From Guillardia theta CCMP2712 (taxonomy: Eukaryota > Cryptophyceae > Pyrenomonadales > Geminigeraceae), in NCBI RefSeq assembly GCF_000315625.1, contig NW_005434596.1, forward strand, positions 88,615 to 152,614: a DNA stretch of 64,000 nucleotides, in the 5' to 3' direction. A program made the translations under genes and the position numbers. Under the pieces are notes generated by a model. The model worked only from the letters and a program-made list of their open reading frames with translations. It was not told where the DNA came from and did no database searches. Below, in pieces: positions 61,910 through 64,000 of the stretch (positions are counted from its first letter, which is position 1; every line of letters starts with the position of its first letter).

Positions 61910-62699
61910 GTCTGCACAAATAAAGGCTCTTGATTATCCTCGTACTGATTTTTAACTTAACTTTGAGTAAAAGTTAATTGACGTAGTTCAAACTCGCCGG
62001 TTGCCACTTGCACTCTTGAATCACTGTCATGAAGTCAGCTACGAGTCAGGCCCGTCCGAACTTCGGAAGCCTCCGACGAGTCGGTGGCTCGACCGTTTCA
62101 ACGGTCTCCCGACTGATTGCCCGCGTCTGATAAAACTCAGGCAGTGGCATTCTTTACACAAAGTCACTGCCCGGCCGCACGTAGTAGTACTCCGGTATGC
62201 GTCCCCTGGGACGGTCATCCGAGAGGGCCAAACGACCGACGGTCATGGCACGATGAGTAAAAGACGGTGAGAACGGTGAGGTACCCGGTACATCGACAGA
62301 AGTATTGTACGGTGGGGGTGGCATGGTAGTCGGAAGGGGACAGCCACTGCAGCCCGCCAACCTGCAGTTCGACTGTTTTCCTGCAACTGCTGACCAAATC
62401 CCTTCCAAAACAGATTTCTTGGTATGCTCTTTGTTCTCAATCCCCGCGAAAAGTAGAGTATTGGACTTACGACTGTCATTGAGGATATCAAACATTTCAA
62501 AAACGGATCGTTTAAATAATAACAGATATATACACAAATCAAGACAGTCGACGACGGGGCCAAGGACGCAAGGCCACCGACAGAGTCAACCATCCGCCGA
62601 ATGATTGAACGCACACGGAGAAACTCAGCTCCACACGTTTGCTAACAAAACCATCAAGTGTACTTGATTGTTCACACGATCCTTCTCAGTGATCTCACG
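61910..62699. other. Spacer upstream of the RWP-RK gene with repeat pieces
   Basis: Contains the partial dispersed repeat at about 61935-61975. Short paired elements such as GGCAGTGGCATTC/ACAAAGTCACTGCC occur around 62140-62180. No gene is supported. The sequence becomes AT-richer toward 62690. Confidence 0.45.
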
Positions 62700-63218
62700 A
62701 TGTCAGAATTCTTCAGTGAGGGGCAGGCTCCTTGTGAGAGTTGGAACTTCTCGTTGCTGGACAACATTGTTGAGAAAGAGGCGTACGCGGATGTCCCGAT
62801 TGAAGATTTGGATTCCAAAGACGGGTTCAATTGTGGAGACATCTTTGAAGACAGCAGGCATTCTGAATCTGGAAGTATACAATCCAATGCCGATCATGAT
62901 ACTGAGGATTCAACTCTTGGAGTTGAGCATGGCGAATCCGAAGATGTTGTTATGGTTAGAACTAGAAAAGAAGGTCACTCTGAGACTATCATAAGGATAG
63001 ACAAAACCATGCTTGAACAACATTTTCATGAGAAAATGGAAATTGCTGCAAAAAGTCTTGTGAGTTCCCTGAATATCATTTTCCCCTTGAAGTGCACTGA
63101 TGAATCTGGGCAGGGTGTGGGCAAGTCAACGATGAAGCTTGTTTGCAGGAAACTTGGTGTATTGAAATGGCCGTATACAAGCAAAGGAGTCAGGAGAAAT
63201 CGGAGGAAAGCAAAGTAG
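62700..63218 (+). CDS. RWP-RK domain transcription factor
   Basis: RWP-RK proteins are plant and algal DNA-binding regulators, often of nitrogen response or gamete fate. Two exons, 62700-63059 and 63114-63218, give 154 residues. The 54-bp intron has GTGAGT and CAG borders and is a multiple of three, so the unspliced frame is also open. Splicing restores the domain: IRIDKTMLEQHFHEKMEIAA-KSL|GVGKSTMKLVCRKLGVLKWPY, matching the family pattern of an AA-KxLGV helix, KxxCRKxGI and (R)WPxR. Here the signature reads KWPYTSK rather than RWPxRK. A basic tail KGVRRNRRKAK ends the protein. The N-terminal 90 residues are acidic and could be an activation region. No PB1 or GAF-like domain is present, so it resembles the short RKD type. 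Confidence 0.85.
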   Translation: MSEFFSEGQAPCESWNFSLLDNIVEKEAYADVPIEDLDSKDGFNCGDIFEDSRHSESGSIQSNADHDTEDSTLGVEHGESEDVVMVRTRKEGHSETIIRIDKTMLEQHFHEKMEIAAKSLVSSLNIIFPLKCTDESGQGVGKSTMKLVCRKLGVLKWPYTSKGVRRNRRKAK

Positions 63219-63703
63219 ACTCCCCGAGGTTGAAATTTTGAAATTGTTTCAGTGATGGATTGACAGTGTGAAACTTGTTCTGTAATATCGTTGCTTCTTG
63301 TGATAAGATCATCGGATGCAGACTTTGTACATTTGAAGTAGTCTCTCTCTGCTTTGCAATACAAGCCAATTTGTTACCATTGATAGTATAGAGATGGTCA
63401 CCCGCATTGTTATTGTGCTGGGATCTGCTGTGACAGGCACTGCGGCACACTGTGGCCAGGCACTGTACAGTCAGGCTCTCTGCCACTCACCGTCCGGGTG
63501 GGGGTCCGGCTGGGCCGACCGACTCCCTCAATCATTGAATCATGATACTGGCCGTACCGGCGGGCCGCGCCCCGGGGCGGCGGGGGCCCGGCCGCGCGGC
63601 GGCNNNNNNNNNNNNNNNNNNNNNNNNNNNNNNNNNNNNNNNNNNNNNNNNNNNNNNNNNNNNNNNNNNNNNNNNNNNNNNNNNNNNNNNNNNNNNNNNN
63701 NNN
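63219..63703. other. Spacer with GC-rich block and assembly gap
   Basis: From about 63490 the sequence becomes extremely GC-rich (GGCGGGCCGCGCCCCGG; GGCGGGGGCCCGGCCGCG) and runs into a 100-base N gap at 63604-63703. The block resembles those near 15900 and 56710, so a hard-to-assemble repeat is likely. Confidence 0.7.
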
Positions 63704-64000
63704 TCACCTTTCCCTGCAGGTTCACAGACACGGTCGAGTGTCCATGCAGCGGCCCTGGCAGTGAGCAGCTGGTGGTGCCCGCAGTACAGCCAGTGGGGTT
63801 GGAGGAGCCATAGCAGTAGGTGACTGACGAGGGCGGGGAGGTGAAGTTCTGACAGATGCCTCTCATGCACGCGCCTGCACACAGATGAACCAGTCGAGTC
63901 AAGGACAAGAGGGCGCGAGCGAGGGCGCTTACCTGACTTGCAGGAGCTCAGCTGGGAGAAACTGTGCTGCTCCTCCAATCATGTAGTACTGCCCCAGATA
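63704..64000 (-). CDS. Partial Cys-rich extracellular-type protein
   Basis: Two exon-like segments run off the right edge on the minus strand. The first (64000 to about 63931) reads YYMIGGAAQFLPAELLQ and ends at a GTAAGC donor. The next (about 63873-63712) reads GICQNFTSPPSSVTYCYG, SSNPTGCTAGTTSCSLPGP and HSTVSVNLQ. Cysteine spacing, Ser/Thr/Pro richness and the NFT sequon suggest a secreted or surface protein. Phase closes best with an acceptor at CATGAG|AGGC. The downstream part is lost in the N gap and the start lies beyond the window. No family is named. Confidence 0.5.

Overview
The window looks like nuclear DNA of a photosynthetic protist, most likely a cryptophyte alga such as Guillardia theta (inference). 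The genes are dense, alternate between strands and carry many short GT-AG introns. Long homopurine/homopyrimidine microsatellites fill many introns. The gene set is eukaryotic: TFIIF-alpha, CCZ1, ALG7, CSC1/TMEM63 and an RWP-RK factor. A tetrapyrrole enzyme carries an N-terminal leader compatible with a secondary plastid. No bacterial operons are present.

Layout. 0-10 kb: tRNA-Thr (UGU), an intronless P-loop/AAA-like ATPase, uroporphyrinogen decarboxylase (-), a small novel gene (+) and TFIIF-alpha (+). 10-19 kb: a zeta-like P-loop kinase that splices in frame into a glutaredoxin domain (-), an RRSxRLR nuclear protein (+), a membrane-anchored 2-oxoglutarate/Fe(II) oxygenase (-), a novel secreted protein (+) and hydroxyethylthiazole kinase (-). 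19-27 kb: two PDZ genes (+), a small acidic-tailed gene (-) and a nocturnin/CCR4-like EEP enzyme (-). 27-34.5 kb: ALG7 (+) in 17 exons and an unrecognised multi-exon gene (-). 34.5-40 kb: an NmrA-like dinucleotide-fold cluster with one inverted copy, two tandem copies in a 1,352-bp unit, and one broken copy whose centre is replaced by an NHL-repeat gene fragment. 40-57 kb: an Sfi1-like helical-repeat protein (-), a CSC1/TMEM63 channel (-), CCZ1 (+) and a coiled-coil protein (-). 57-64 kb: a lower-confidence region with a Pro-rich tandem-repeat protein, weak or decayed genes, dispersed repeats, an RWP-RK gene, a 100-bp N gap and a partial Cys-rich extracellular protein at the right edge.

Most gene pairs are divergent or convergent. 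Nearly every divergent spacer holds a cluster of GGGGT/ACCCC motifs, which looks like a shared promoter architecture. The most unusual items are the kinase-glutaredoxin fusion, the NmrA/NHL chimera with its tandem array, the GGGGT promoter clusters and candidate GC-AG introns. Exon joins were made by eye from splice consensus, reading phase and family similarity; no alignment was run. Where phase does not close, the entry says so.
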